Positions 1 through 6,028 of a stretch of DNA of 6,515 nt are shown piece after piece. The notes beneath the pieces are model-generated. The model was not told the DNA's origin. It saw only the letters and a list, made by a program, of their open reading frames with translations, and did not search any database. This DNA comes from JANYHF01 sp031367715 (GTDB taxonomy: Bacteria; Pseudomonadota; Alphaproteobacteria; Rhizobiales; Hyphomicrobiaceae), in the NCBI GenBank assembly GCA_031367715.1, contig JANLQJ010000338.1, positions 1-6,515 on the forward strand. The letters are read 5' to 3'. The number at the start of each line of letters is the position of its first letter. Position 1 is the stretch's first letter. The translations under genes were made by a program, and so were the position numbers.

Positions 1-100
1 CCGAATTGCCAACTGCTGCAGGTCCCGATGGTTGGACAGGTCCCGGCCTTCGCCGGGATGACGAAAAATCGGAAACCATTTGAATGAGTCAGAACACTAG
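1..100. repeat. Left half of palindromic intergenic repeat (inverted relative to 6375-6500)
   Basis: The stretch contains the REP-like hairpin CCCGGCCTTCGCCGGG at 42-57 (6-bp stem, 4-base loop) and ends in AGAACACTAG at 91-100. Read on the minus strand it aligns with 6375-6448: both copies start CTAGTGTTCT, share CGTCATCCCGGCGAAGGCCG and run to GTCCAA, with scattered differences between. This is a dispersed, non-coding repeat of the type frequent in alphaproteobacterial intergenic DNA. No ORF or promoter is supported here. Bases 1-15 recur exactly at 6501-6515. Confidence 0.7.
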
Positions 101-120
101 CTGCGCGGCAAGCTCTTGGA

Positions 121-142
121 CGGGCGCACCGCTGTGCGCCCG
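121..142 (-). terminator. Perfect hairpin downstream of rplS (possible terminator)
   Basis: CGGGCGCAC at 121-129 and GTGCGCCCG at 134-142 form a perfect 9-bp stem with a four-base loop. GCAAG (108-112) and CTTGC (143-147) could extend pairing beyond an internal gap. It is the second hairpin met by transcripts leaving rplS. The bases after the stem on the minus strand are not U-rich, so intrinsic termination is uncertain; it may instead protect the mRNA 3' end or belong to the neighbouring repeat. Confidence 0.35.
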
Positions 143-207
143 CTTGCGAGCACGAGTCAAACGATAGGTTGGACGGTATTAAGTATTGTGTCCCGTTGGT
201 TCGAATG

Positions 208-242
208 CAAGCGGCGCCGCGAGTGGATCGCAGCGCCGCTTG
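208..242 (-). terminator. Strong hairpin just after the rplS stop codon
   Basis: CAAGCGGCGC (208-217) pairs perfectly with GCGCCGCTTG (233-242). An inner GCG/CGC (219-221 with 229-231) adds three pairs across a single mismatch, leaving a 7-base loop. It begins 26 bases past the rplS stop. There is no U tract on either strand, so it is a terminator-like structure rather than a canonical intrinsic terminator. It is the best candidate for the rplS transcript end. Confidence 0.45.
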
Positions 243-268
243 GAAAATTACCTGATTGACCGTCGAAC

Positions 269-937
269 CTAGCTCTTGGCGGCCTCGCCCTCGGCTGGCG
301 CAGGCGCTTCGGCGACGGCAACTTCGGCTGCCAGAGCGCGCGACTGGCCAATCCAGTCTTCCCGCTCCATGCGCCCGTTCAGGCTCAGCGCCTCGTCGAC
401 CTTGGCCAACTCGTCGTCCGAGAAGGTCGAGATCTGCTCGAACTTGGTGATGCCGATCTTGGCCATGCGGCCCTTCAGCTCTTCGCTGACGCCCTTGATC
501 TTCAACAGATCGTCTGCCTCGCCCTTGGGCTTCTTGAAGCCCTTCCAATTGTCCAGCGATGCCAGTTTCTTGCCGCGCACGTCGGTACGCTCGAAGACGC
601 GGGCCGCCTTGCCGCGCAGGCCGCGCAGATAGTACAGTTTGGCGCGCCGCACGTCGCCGCGGCGGATCACCTGAATGCTATCGATCATCGGCGAATACAG
701 CGGGAAAATGCGTTCGACGCCCTCGCCGTAGGAGATCTTGCGAACCGTGAAGTTCTCCTGCAGGCCGCCGCCCGAACGTCCGATCACCAGGCCCTCATAA
801 GCCTGGATACGGGAATTGTCGCCGTCGACGATCTTGACGTTGACCTTGACCGTATCGCCGGGCTCGAAACGCGGCACCGGGCGCTTTTCAACCAGGGTGG
901 TGAGCTGGTCGTGCTCCAGCTTCTGAATGATGTTCAT
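269..937 (-). CDS. rplS: 50S ribosomal protein L19 with C-terminal helix-hairpin-helix-like extension
   Basis: L19 is a large-subunit protein at the 30S-50S interface. Residues 1-117 are an unmistakable L19 core: FEPGDTVKVNVKIVDG (25-40), QAYEGLVIGR (45-54), GVERIFPLYSPMIDSIQV (73-90) and RRAKLYYLRGLRGKAARV (97-114). Most bacterial L19s end near there at about 115-130 residues; this one has 222. After a basic linker, residues 141-205 form a separate helical module (LLKIKGVSEELKGRMAKIGI, then DELAKVDEALSLNGRMERED and WIGQ), resembling the domain at the C-terminus of rhizobial L21 proteins. The tail is Ala/Pro/Glu-rich. The ATG start at 937 matches the family N-terminus and has GAAAGG (947-952) nine bases upstream. 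The gene stands alone: the usual rpsP-rimM-trmD partners are not upstream and the next gene is divergent. Identification of the core is secure; the role of the extension is unknown. Confidence 0.96.
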   Translation of the reverse strand: MNIIQKLEHDQLTTLVEKRPVPRFEPGDTVKVNVKIVDGDNSRIQAYEGLVIGRSGGGLQENFTVRKISYGEGVERIFPLYSPMIDSIQVIRRGDVRRAKLYYLRGLRGKAARVFERTDVRGKKLASLDNWKGFKKPKGEADDLLKIKGVSEELKGRMAKIGITKFEQISTFSDDELAKVDEALSLNGRMEREDWIGQSRALAAEVAVAEAPAPAEGEAAKS

Positions 938-1075
938 GAGACGCGGCCTTTCAGGGGCTTTGGCAATCGTAAGATCTTGTCGAAATCAACCTCGCGGAGC
1001 GGCCAGTGATCCGATGCAGTATCGGACGATAGCCGACGGCTCACGCAACCCGGTTGGCGGGAGAATGGCCGGGTT
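938..1075 (-). promoter_or_regulatory. rplS leader/promoter region with three inverted repeats
   Basis: Between rplS and the divergent gene at 1217 lie AACCCGG/CCGGGTT (1047-1053 with 1069-1075), AGCCG/CGGCT around one base (1031-1041) and TCCGAT/ATCGGA (1010-1015 with 1021-1026). All three precede the rplS ribosome-binding site on the transcript strand. They could form an ordered leader RNA, as seen for other ribosomal protein genes, or be protein-binding sites. I could not pick a convincing sigma-70 promoter for rplS. Function is inferred from position only. Confidence 0.3.
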
Positions 1076-1216
1076 CTAGCCGAAGTCGATGGGCGCGTCG
1101 AGAAAATTCAGCGGCGGTTTTGCCGCCTGCAACTCCGGCTCACTTACCAGCCGTTAACCGCCGAGGTCTAGGTAATAAAATCGCATCCTGTTGCCGTCTT
1201 TCGCGGAGCCTTATCC

Positions 1217-1552
1217 ATGCGTCTTGCCCTGGCAGCTTTTGCCGGGCTGCTCCTTGCAGCTCGGGCCCAAGCGGCACCGCTGCCGCTGTTCGATAGTGCG
1301 GCCTACTGCGCCCATGTCGGCTTTGTCGGCATGACGTTATCGACCGTGATACTCGATGGCTGCGTCGAGGCCGAGGCAGCCGCGCGGGTGGATTTGGCGC
1401 GGAGCTGGGCCGCCCTCAAGCCGGACGAGCAGGCACATTGCGCGTCGGCCGCCGGGTTTGCGGGCGACGGCAGCTATGCATTGATGCGCAGCTGCATCGC
1501 CCGGTTGCGCGCAGACGCGGCGCTGGATCGGGCCGAGGCGGCGGCGAATTGA
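1217..1552 (+). CDS. Small secreted four-cysteine protein, function unknown
   Basis: This 111-residue protein starts with a signal peptide: a short basic start, a hydrophobic Leu/Ala core (3-16) and an AQA motif at 17-19, predicting export to the periplasm and a mature protein of about 92 residues. The mature part has four cysteines (31, 49, 75, 93), likely forming two disulfides. They sit in a recurring pattern: Cys, then GC-x-EAEAAARVDLARSW, then an EQAHC site, then GDGSYALMRSC. Similar Cys/Trp/SY-spaced small proteins are common as hypothetical exported proteins in Hyphomicrobiales (from memory). The ATG at 1217 is supported by GGAG at 1205-1208, eight bases upstream, and by the signal peptide. 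The gene diverges from rplS, and an AT-rich TAATAA at 1173-1178 is a weak -10 candidate. I do not recognise a function. Confidence 0.75.
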   Translation: MRLALAAFAGLLLAARAQAAPLPLFDSAAYCAHVGFVGMTLSTVILDGCVEAEAAARVDLARSWAALKPDEQAHCASAAGFAGDGSYALMRSCIARLRADAALDRAEAAAN

Positions 1553-1650
1553 GGTGAGGGGACGGGCGGTTCATCTTCGGTGGCCAGGGGGCCAAGCGGG
1601 TTTGACGGACCCGAACCGTCGAAGATGCACTACAAGTTCCCAAACGACCC

Positions 1651-1691
1651 GCGCCGGGCGACCGGCTCGCGGAACGCGAGTCGCCCGGCGC
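1651..1691 (+). promoter_or_regulatory. Strong hairpin immediately upstream of the permease start
   Basis: GCGCCGGGCGA (1651-1661) pairs with TCGCCCGGCGC (1681-1691), and CTCGCG (1666-1671) pairs with CGCGAG (1675-1680) around a GAA loop. That is 17 pairs with one four-base bulge. The stem ends eight bases before the ATG at 1700, in the place where a ribosome-binding site would be expected. It could end transcription from the gene at 1217, although no U run follows, or limit permease translation. Confidence 0.45.
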
Positions 1692-1699
1692 CAGCAAAA

Positions 1700-2662
1700 A
1701 TGAACATCATGTCCCCATCCATGCCCGCCGTGCTAACCGTCGTCACCCCCGTCTTTGCCATCATCCTGATCGGCTTCCTGACCGCGCAGCGCCGGCTGCT
1801 GCCCGAGGGCACCGGCAAGGGGGTGTCGGACTTCATTTTCATGATCGCCATGCCGGCGCTGCTGTTTCGTACCATGGTCACGGTCGAGAACTCGGGCGTG
1901 GCGCCGCTCGGCCTGCTGATCGGATATTTCGGCGCCAATCTGATCACCTGGGTGCTGGCGACGCTGGCCACCACGCGGCTGCTCAGGCGCCCGGCCGAGG
2001 ACGCGCCAGCCATCGCCATGGCGGCGTGCTTCGGCAACACCGTGATGCTCGGCCTGCCGCTCGGCACGGCCTATTTCGGTGACCGGGCGGCCTCGGCCAT
2101 TGCCGTCATCGTTGCCGTTCACGCCCCCATCTTGTGGATGGTCGCCACGCTGCAGCAGGAATGGATCGGCCGCGGCGACCGCGCCAACACGCTTGGCCGG
2201 CTGCGCGAGGTGGCGTGGGATCTGGCGCTCAATCCGATCATTGCGTCGGTGGTGCTGGGCAGTCTGTGGCGCCTGGCCGGCTTCGGCCTGCCAACGGTTG
2301 CCGACAGGACGCTGGCCCTGCTGGCGCAAGCCGCCGTGCCGGGCGCGTTGTTCGCGCTTGGGTTGGGGCTCACCCGCTTCGAGGTGCGCTCGGATCTGGC
2401 GGCGCTCTCCACCATCACCATCCTCAAGCTTGCCGTCATGCCGCTGCTCGCCTGGTGGATTAGCGCGCATGTGCTCGGCCTGGCGCCGATCGGCACCGAT
2501 GCCGTCACGCTGCTGGCGGCCTGCCCGACCGGGGCCAACGCCTTCCTGTTTGCCAGCCGCTATCAGCGCGCGGTCGGCCCGGTGTCAGGCGCCATCGCTG
2601 CAGGAACGGTGGTTGCTGCCGTCACTGTTTCGCTGACACTGTTGCTGCTGGCGGGGCCGTGA
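1700..2662 (+). CDS. AEC (auxin efflux carrier) family permease
   Basis: This 320-residue integral membrane protein has the mem_trans/AEC fold (PF03547), a family whose bacterial members export or take up small organic acids such as malate or malonate; the substrate here is unknown. The N-terminal helix VLTVVTPVFAIILIGFLTAQ (11-30) is typical. Other family features are the MPALLF proline in the second helix (51-56), the CFGNTVMLGLPLG segment (110-122), the NP pair at 178-179 starting the C-terminal half, and ACPTGANAFLFA (274-285), the polar break mirroring the 110-122 motif. About ten helices are visible and the length is normal. The frame stays open upstream to a GTG at 1580, but those 40 codons are hydrophilic and run through the 1651-1691 hairpin, so I start at the ATG at 1700; ATGs at 1709 and 1721 are also possible. 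No clear ribosome-binding site is present. It appears to be a single-gene transcript. Confidence 0.88.
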   Translation: MNIMSPSMPAVLTVVTPVFAIILIGFLTAQRRLLPEGTGKGVSDFIFMIAMPALLFRTMVTVENSGVAPLGLLIGYFGANLITWVLATLATTRLLRRPAEDAPAIAMAACFGNTVMLGLPLGTAYFGDRAASAIAVIVAVHAPILWMVATLQQEWIGRGDRANTLGRLREVAWDLALNPIIASVVLGSLWRLAGFGLPTVADRTLALLAQAAVPGALFALGLGLTRFEVRSDLAALSTITILKLAVMPLLAWWISAHVLGLAPIGTDAVTLLAACPTGANAFLFASRYQRAVGPVSGAIAAGTVVAAVTVSLTLLLLAGP

Positions 2663-2698
2663 TTTGACAGCAACAACGGCCTCCACTAGCTATGGCCC

Positions 2699-2862
2699 GA
2701 AAATCGCTAGCAATTCTCAATGTGGGGGCAGGACACCAAAACGTAGGGGCGAGACTTGTCTCGCCCGGGGTGCAACAGCCGCTGCGTGTGGCGAGACGGG
2801 CGAGACAAGTCTCGCCCCTACTTCAGACGCCGTGCCCCAAATTGAGAACTGCTGGAAAATCG
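2699..2862. mobile_element. MITE-like palindromic element with 8-bp target-site duplication
   Basis: An identical GAAAATCG lies at 2699-2706 and 2855-2862. Between them is a 148-bp element (2707-2854). Its ends are imperfect inverted repeats: CTAGCAATTCTCAATGTGGG at the left, CAGCAGTTCTCAATTTGGGG on the opposite strand at the right (one gap, two mismatches over about 21 bases). Inside is a perfect 25-bp inverted repeat (2743-2767 with 2797-2821), and each arm is itself a palindrome (GGGCGAGAC-TT-GTCTCGCCC). There is no coding capacity, so this is best read as a non-autonomous insertion mobilised by a transposase elsewhere. An 8-bp duplication fits several IS families and I do not assign one. 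It sits 36 bases past the permease stop and may act as a bidirectional transcription block. Confidence 0.75.
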
Positions 2863-3096
2863 CATTGAACATCCTTGACGCGGACCCCATGTGCTAAAGT
2901 AGCACGCGGGGCTGATGATTCTCATTGCAATGACAGGTTGCGCAGCTTGACATTAGCCCGCAGAGCGAGCAGCCGATTGGCATGACGTTCGGTCGGCCGT
3001 GGTCGGGTAGCAGACAACGCAATTGCGACACCGCGCGGTCACGAAGCGGTTCTAGACGACAAGCGGTTTTGCGCTGAAGAGGGACTTACCCATTTC
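2863..3096 (+). promoter_or_regulatory. ptsN upstream region with small palindromes and weak promoter candidates
   Basis: No gene is supported here. Visible elements are TTGACG at 2875-2880 followed by TG-C-TAAAGT (2892-2900), a possible extended -10 whose 14-base spacing is short; GTGCTA-AAG-TAGCAC, a perfect inverted repeat at 2891-2905; a Fur-box-like stretch at 2911-2929 (minus-strand core AATGAGAATCAT, about 13 of 19 matches to the enterobacterial consensus by eye); the palindrome CATTGCAATG (2923-2932); TTGACA at 2947-2952 without a partner -10; and CGCAATTGCG (3018-3027). The ptsN promoter presumably lies in this stretch, but the regulators are unknown. Confidence 0.35.
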
Positions 3097-3561
3097 ATGG
3101 ATCTTGGCGATCTCATCAAGCCGGACTGCGTCCTGGCCGGCCTGCGCGCCCAGAACAAGAAGGCGCTGCTCGGCGAACTTGCCCATAAAGCCGGCGAGCT
3201 GCTGCATGTCGATCAGGCGCTGATTCACGAGGCGGTGCAGCAGCGCGAGATGCTCTCCTCGACCGGCTTGGGGCGTGGTATTGCCATTCCACATGCCCGC
3301 ATGAAGCAGGTCGGCAGCATGTTCGGGTTGTTCGCCAGGCTCGAGCAGCCGATCGACTTCGAGGCCATGGACGGCCAGCCGGTCGATCTGGTGTTCCTGC
3401 TGCTGGCCCCCGAAGGCGCTGGCGCCGATCATCTGCGGGCTCTCGCCCGCGTCTCGCGGCTGATGCGCGATACCCCCTCGCTTGAGCGGCTGCGTGGCAG
3501 CCGGTCGCGCAATGCGCTCTATTCCGTGCTCACCGAGCCGATGACCTCGAACGCCGCCTGA
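3097..3561 (+). CDS. ptsN: Nitrogen-PTS protein EIIA-Ntr (PtsN)
   Basis: EIIA-Ntr is the cytoplasmic end of the nitrogen phosphotransferase chain (PtsP to NPr to PtsN). It regulates by its phosphorylation state and transports no sugar itself. The protein is 154 residues, the normal size, and is a single PTS_EIIA_2 domain. The phosphorylation site is His66 in STGLGRGIAIPHARMKQV (55-72); LVFLLLAPEGAGADHLRAL (98-116) carries the second conserved histidine, His112. The N-terminus MDLGDLIKPDCVLAGLRAQN matches the family, fixing the ATG at 3097; GAGGG (3079-3083) lies 13 bases upstream, slightly far. In most alphaproteobacteria ptsN follows rpoN and hpf; here the upstream DNA is a MITE and a permease. 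The exporter gene starts 10 bases after its stop, implying co-transcription. PtsN is the family's best fit, though a second paralogue elsewhere in the genome is possible. Confidence 0.93.
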   Translation: MDLGDLIKPDCVLAGLRAQNKKALLGELAHKAGELLHVDQALIHEAVQQREMLSSTGLGRGIAIPHARMKQVGSMFGLFARLEQPIDFEAMDGQPVDLVFLLLAPEGAGADHLRALARVSRLMRDTPSLERLRGSRSRNALYSVLTEPMTSNAA

Positions 3562-3571
3562 GCAGCTTTCC

Positions 3572-4471
3572 ATGGCCGTGTCCGCCCCGCTCCGATCCTC
3601 TGCTACCAGCCCAGCGACCGGGTTTCTGCTGGTCACTTCAGCCGCGCTGCTGTGGAGTTCCGGCGGCCTGATCGTGCGCGAGCTCGGGCCCATCGACAGC
3701 TGGACCATCGTGTTCTGGCGCTCGCTTACCGCCTTTGCGTTCCTGCTCATTTTCGGCTTCGTGCAGAGCGGCCTGGGCTTTCCGCGCGCCATGCTGCGCA
3801 TGGGCTGGCCGGGCCTCGTCATTGCCCTCTGCTACACGGTTGCCTCGATCGGCCTGGTCGTCGCGCTGAAGCTCACGACCGTTGCTGACGTCCTCATCAT
3901 CATGTCTTGCGCACCCCTGCTGGCGGCGTTACTTGGCCGCATTGTCATCGGCGAGCGGTTGCAACCGCTGGGCTGGCTCGCCATGGCCATCTCGGTGTCA
4001 GGCATCGGCATCATGGTCTCGGACAGCTATGCCCATGGCAGCCTCGCCGGTGATGTGGTCTCGCTGCTGATGGCGGGCGCCATCGCCACCGCCACGGTGA
4101 CCTTCCGCCAGCACCGCGAGGTCAGCCTGATCCCCGGCGTCTGCCTGGCAGCACTGATCGCCACGCTGCTGGTGGCACCACTGGCGCGGTTAGGCTGGCT
4201 GCCAATGCGCGAGGCCAGCTTGCTGACGTTCTTCGGCGCCGGCCAGTTAGGTCTGGGGCTGGCGATGTTCGCGACCGGCGCGCCGCTGATCCCGGCAGCG
4301 CAAGCCGCCATGCTCGGCGTGCTGGAACCGGTGATCGGGCCGCTCTGGGTATGGCTGGTGCTGGGCGAACAGCCGAGCCCGGCCGGGCTGCTGGGCGGCA
4401 GCGTGGTGATCGGGGCGTTGGTGCTGTTTACGGTAGCGGGGCTGCGGGCGGCGGCCTCGCCTGCCCGCTGA
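3572..4471 (+). CDS. EamA-family (DMT superfamily) exporter
   Basis: This 299-residue inner-membrane protein shows the duplicated five-helix EamA architecture (PF00892 twice, ten helices). The first half runs roughly from residue 17 to 149, with LWSSGG (27-32), FWRSLTAFAF (48-57) and the end-of-repeat motif APLLAALLGRIVIGERL (114-130). The second half runs from about 158 to 291, with the equivalent LEPVIGPLWVWLVLGEQPS (251-269). Such proteins export amino acids, amines or other metabolites by a drug/metabolite antiport mechanism; substrate cannot be read from sequence. The start at 3572 lies 10 bases after ptsN and has no strong ribosome-binding site, so translation may be coupled to ptsN. 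A class III aminotransferase follows after 70 bases, which makes an amino acid or amine substrate a reasonable guess. Confidence 0.9.
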   Translation: MAVSAPLRSSATSPATGFLLVTSAALLWSSGGLIVRELGPIDSWTIVFWRSLTAFAFLLIFGFVQSGLGFPRAMLRMGWPGLVIALCYTVASIGLVVALKLTTVADVLIIMSCAPLLAALLGRIVIGERLQPLGWLAMAISVSGIGIMVSDSYAHGSLAGDVVSLLMAGAIATATVTFRQHREVSLIPGVCLAALIATLLVAPLARLGWLPMREASLLTFFGAGQLGLGLAMFATGAPLIPAAQAAMLGVLEPVIGPLWVWLVLGEQPSPAGLLGGSVVIGALVLFTVAGLRAAASPAR

Positions 4472-4472
4472 C

Positions 4473-4534
4473 GCTTCCTTTGGCCCAGCTCCGGGGCTAT
4501 CGTGCCGCAATCCTGTCAGATGCCGCAAGGAAGC
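4473..4534 (+). promoter_or_regulatory. Ribosome-binding site of the aminotransferase with complementary upstream arm
   Basis: AAGGAA at 4527-4532 is a good ribosome-binding site nine bases before the ATG at 4542. The eight bases AAGGAAGC (4527-4534) are perfectly complementary to GCTTCCTT (4473-4480), which begins right after the exporter stop codon. Pairing would close a 46-base loop and hide the site, and ribosomes reaching the exporter stop would open it. This would couple translation of the two genes; it is inferred from complementarity only. Confidence 0.35.
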
Positions 4535-4541
4535 TACCGCC

Positions 4542-5957
4542 ATGGACCAGACCACCGCCCGCAACTATCCGCTCGAGGACCTTGACCGCGAGGTGCTGTT
4601 CCATCCCAACACATCGATCGCCGACCACCTGAAAAAGGGGCCGTTCATCGCGTCCAAGGGCAAGGGCGTCACCATCACCGACCACAGGGGCCGCGACATC
4701 ATCGATTGCGGCGCCGGGCTGTGGTGCGTGAACATCGGTTATGGACGCACCGAGCTGGCGGAGGCGGCGAAAAAATCGGTCGACGAGCTGGCCTATTTCC
4801 ACCTGTTCGGTGGCGCGTCGAACGAGCCGATCATCCGGCTGGCCGAGCGCGTGCTGCAACTTTTCCACGATAAGGCGAACGCGCCGCATTTGAGCAAGGT
4901 GTTCTTTGGCTGCTCAGGGTCGGACGCCAACGACACCAACTTCAAGCTGGTCCGCTATTACAACAATCTGCTGGGGCGGCCCAAGAAGAAGAAATTCATT
5001 TCGCGCGCCGGCGGTTATCACGGACTGACCTACGCGGCCTCGGCGCTGACCGGCATTGCCGCCTATCACAAAGCCTGGGATCTGCCGATGGACGAGGTCA
5101 TCCATACCTCGTGCCCTCACTATTACCGCTTCTCGAAGGCGGGCGAGAGCGAAGAGACGTTCTGCATTCGGATGATCGCCGAGATTGAGGGCATCATCGC
5201 GCGCGAGGGGGCAGAGACGATCGCCGCCTTCATCGCCGAGCCGATCATGGGTACCGGCGGCGTGCTGCTGCCGCCAAAGGGCTATTTCGAGAAGCTGCAA
5301 CCGATCCTGGCCAAGCACGACATTCTGTTCGTCGCCGATGAAGTGATCACCGGCTTCGGGCGCACCGGCCACTGGTTCGCGACCGGCGGCATGAACCTGA
5401 AGCCGGATATCGTGACGCTGGCCAAGGGCATAACCTCCGCATACTTCCCGGTTTCCGCCTCGGTGATTTCCGACAAGATTTGGAACGTGTTGAAGGACGA
5501 GAGCCCGAATTTTGGCCCAGTGATGCATGGCTTCACCTATTCGGGCCATCCGATGGGTGGCGCGATCGGGCTCGCCAATTTGCGCATCATGGAAGACGAA
5601 CGCTGCATCGAGAACGGCGCCGAGGTCGGCCCGCATTTCCTCAAATGTCTGCGCCAGCGCATCGGCGACAATCCCTATGTCGGCGAGGTGCGCGGCACGG
5701 GCATGATCATGGCGGCCGAGTTCGTGGCCGATAAAAAGACGCGGACATTCTTCGATCCGAAATCCAACGTCCACCGCCTGGTCTCGGCCAAGGCGCTGGA
5801 AATGGGCGTGCTCGCCCGCGCGCTGCCATTCATCGAAGTGGTGAGCTTCTCGCCGCCGCTGATCATGACGCGCGCCGAGGCCGAGGAAGCCGTTGGGCGC
5901 TTCGGCAAGGCGATCGATGCGATGACGCCGGAGCTGGCGCGGCTGGCGGGGGCGTGA
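4542..5957 (+). CDS. Class III PLP-dependent aminotransferase (omega-aminotransferase type)
   Basis: This cytosolic enzyme of fold type I (Aminotran_3, PF00202) has 471 residues, normal for omega-amino acid/amine:pyruvate transaminases. The PLP lysine is Lys295 in TLAKGITSAYFPVSA (292-306). The cofactor-ring aspartate is Asp266 in FVADEVITGFGRTG (263-276). Phosphate-binding and stacking residues are in FFGCSGSDANDTNFKL (121-136) and GGYHGLT (157-163), and HGFTYSGHP (329-337) supplies the neighbouring subunit's threonine. ARALPFIEVVSFSPPLIMTR (425-444) resembles the region carrying the flipping arginine of pyruvate-using omega-transaminases, with Arg426 the candidate. The closest remembered relatives are beta-alanine- or putrescine-pyruvate enzymes (SpuC-like); the amino donor cannot be fixed here. 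The start is set by AAGGAA at 4527-4532 and the family-like N-terminus. It is last in the ptsN-exporter-aminotransferase cluster, so it may catabolise an amine or omega-amino acid. Confidence 0.93.
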   Translation: MDQTTARNYPLEDLDREVLFHPNTSIADHLKKGPFIASKGKGVTITDHRGRDIIDCGAGLWCVNIGYGRTELAEAAKKSVDELAYFHLFGGASNEPIIRLAERVLQLFHDKANAPHLSKVFFGCSGSDANDTNFKLVRYYNNLLGRPKKKKFISRAGGYHGLTYAASALTGIAAYHKAWDLPMDEVIHTSCPHYYRFSKAGESEETFCIRMIAEIEGIIAREGAETIAAFIAEPIMGTGGVLLPPKGYFEKLQPILAKHDILFVADEVITGFGRTGHWFATGGMNLKPDIVTLAKGITSAYFPVSASVISDKIWNVLKDESPNFGPVMHGFTYSGHPMGGAIGLANLRIMEDERCIENGAEVGPHFLKCLRQRIGDNPYVGEVRGTGMIMAAEFVADKKTRTFFDPKSNVHRLVSAKALEMGVLARALPFIEVVSFSPPLIMTRAEAEEAVGRFGKAIDAMTPELARLAGA

Positions 5958-5971
5958 CATCGGGGGTGAGG

Positions 5972-6016
5972 TTGGAAGGCGACGGTTTTCGGAGTATAGT
6001 ATTGTGAGTTCAACTC
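5972..6016 (+). promoter_or_regulatory. Promoter and candidate operator of the decayed toxin-antitoxin pair
   Basis: TTGGAA (5972-5977), a 17-base spacer and TATAGT (5995-6000) make the best sigma-70-type promoter in the window (4/6 and 5/6 matches). GAGTT-C-AACTC (6006-6016), a perfect inverted repeat at the expected transcription start, could be the operator for antitoxin autoregulation. The antitoxin ATG follows at 6029 with no clear ribosome-binding site. The promoter seems to have outlived the genes. Confidence 0.5.
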
Positions 6017-6028
6017 TTGCGTGGCGCC

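Noticed and set aside
1111..1130. GGCGG-TTTTG-CCGCC hairpin as a terminator
   Set aside because: The stem is only 5 bp, there is no U run after it and no gene ends nearby, so support is too weak.
1580..1699. 40-residue N-terminal extension of the permease from a GTG at 1580
   Set aside because: It is hydrophilic, unlike the family N-terminus, and the DNA forms a 17-bp hairpin at 1651-1691.
1733..2470. Minus-strand open frame of 245 codons opposite the permease
   Set aside because: Its composition is rich in Arg, Gln, Gly and His without motifs, as expected for the antisense of a hydrophobic membrane protein gene.
2743..2821. Possible CRISPR repeats
   Set aside because: There are only two copies and they are inverted relative to each other; they are the internal arms of a palindromic element.
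2664..2897. Plus-strand open frame of 77 codons between the permease and ptsN
   Set aside because: It runs through the MITE and its palindromes; there is no ribosome-binding site and the sequence is explained by the repeat.
3052..3822. Minus-strand open frame across ptsN and the exporter start
   Set aside because: It spans two well-supported plus-strand genes and has no recognisable domain.
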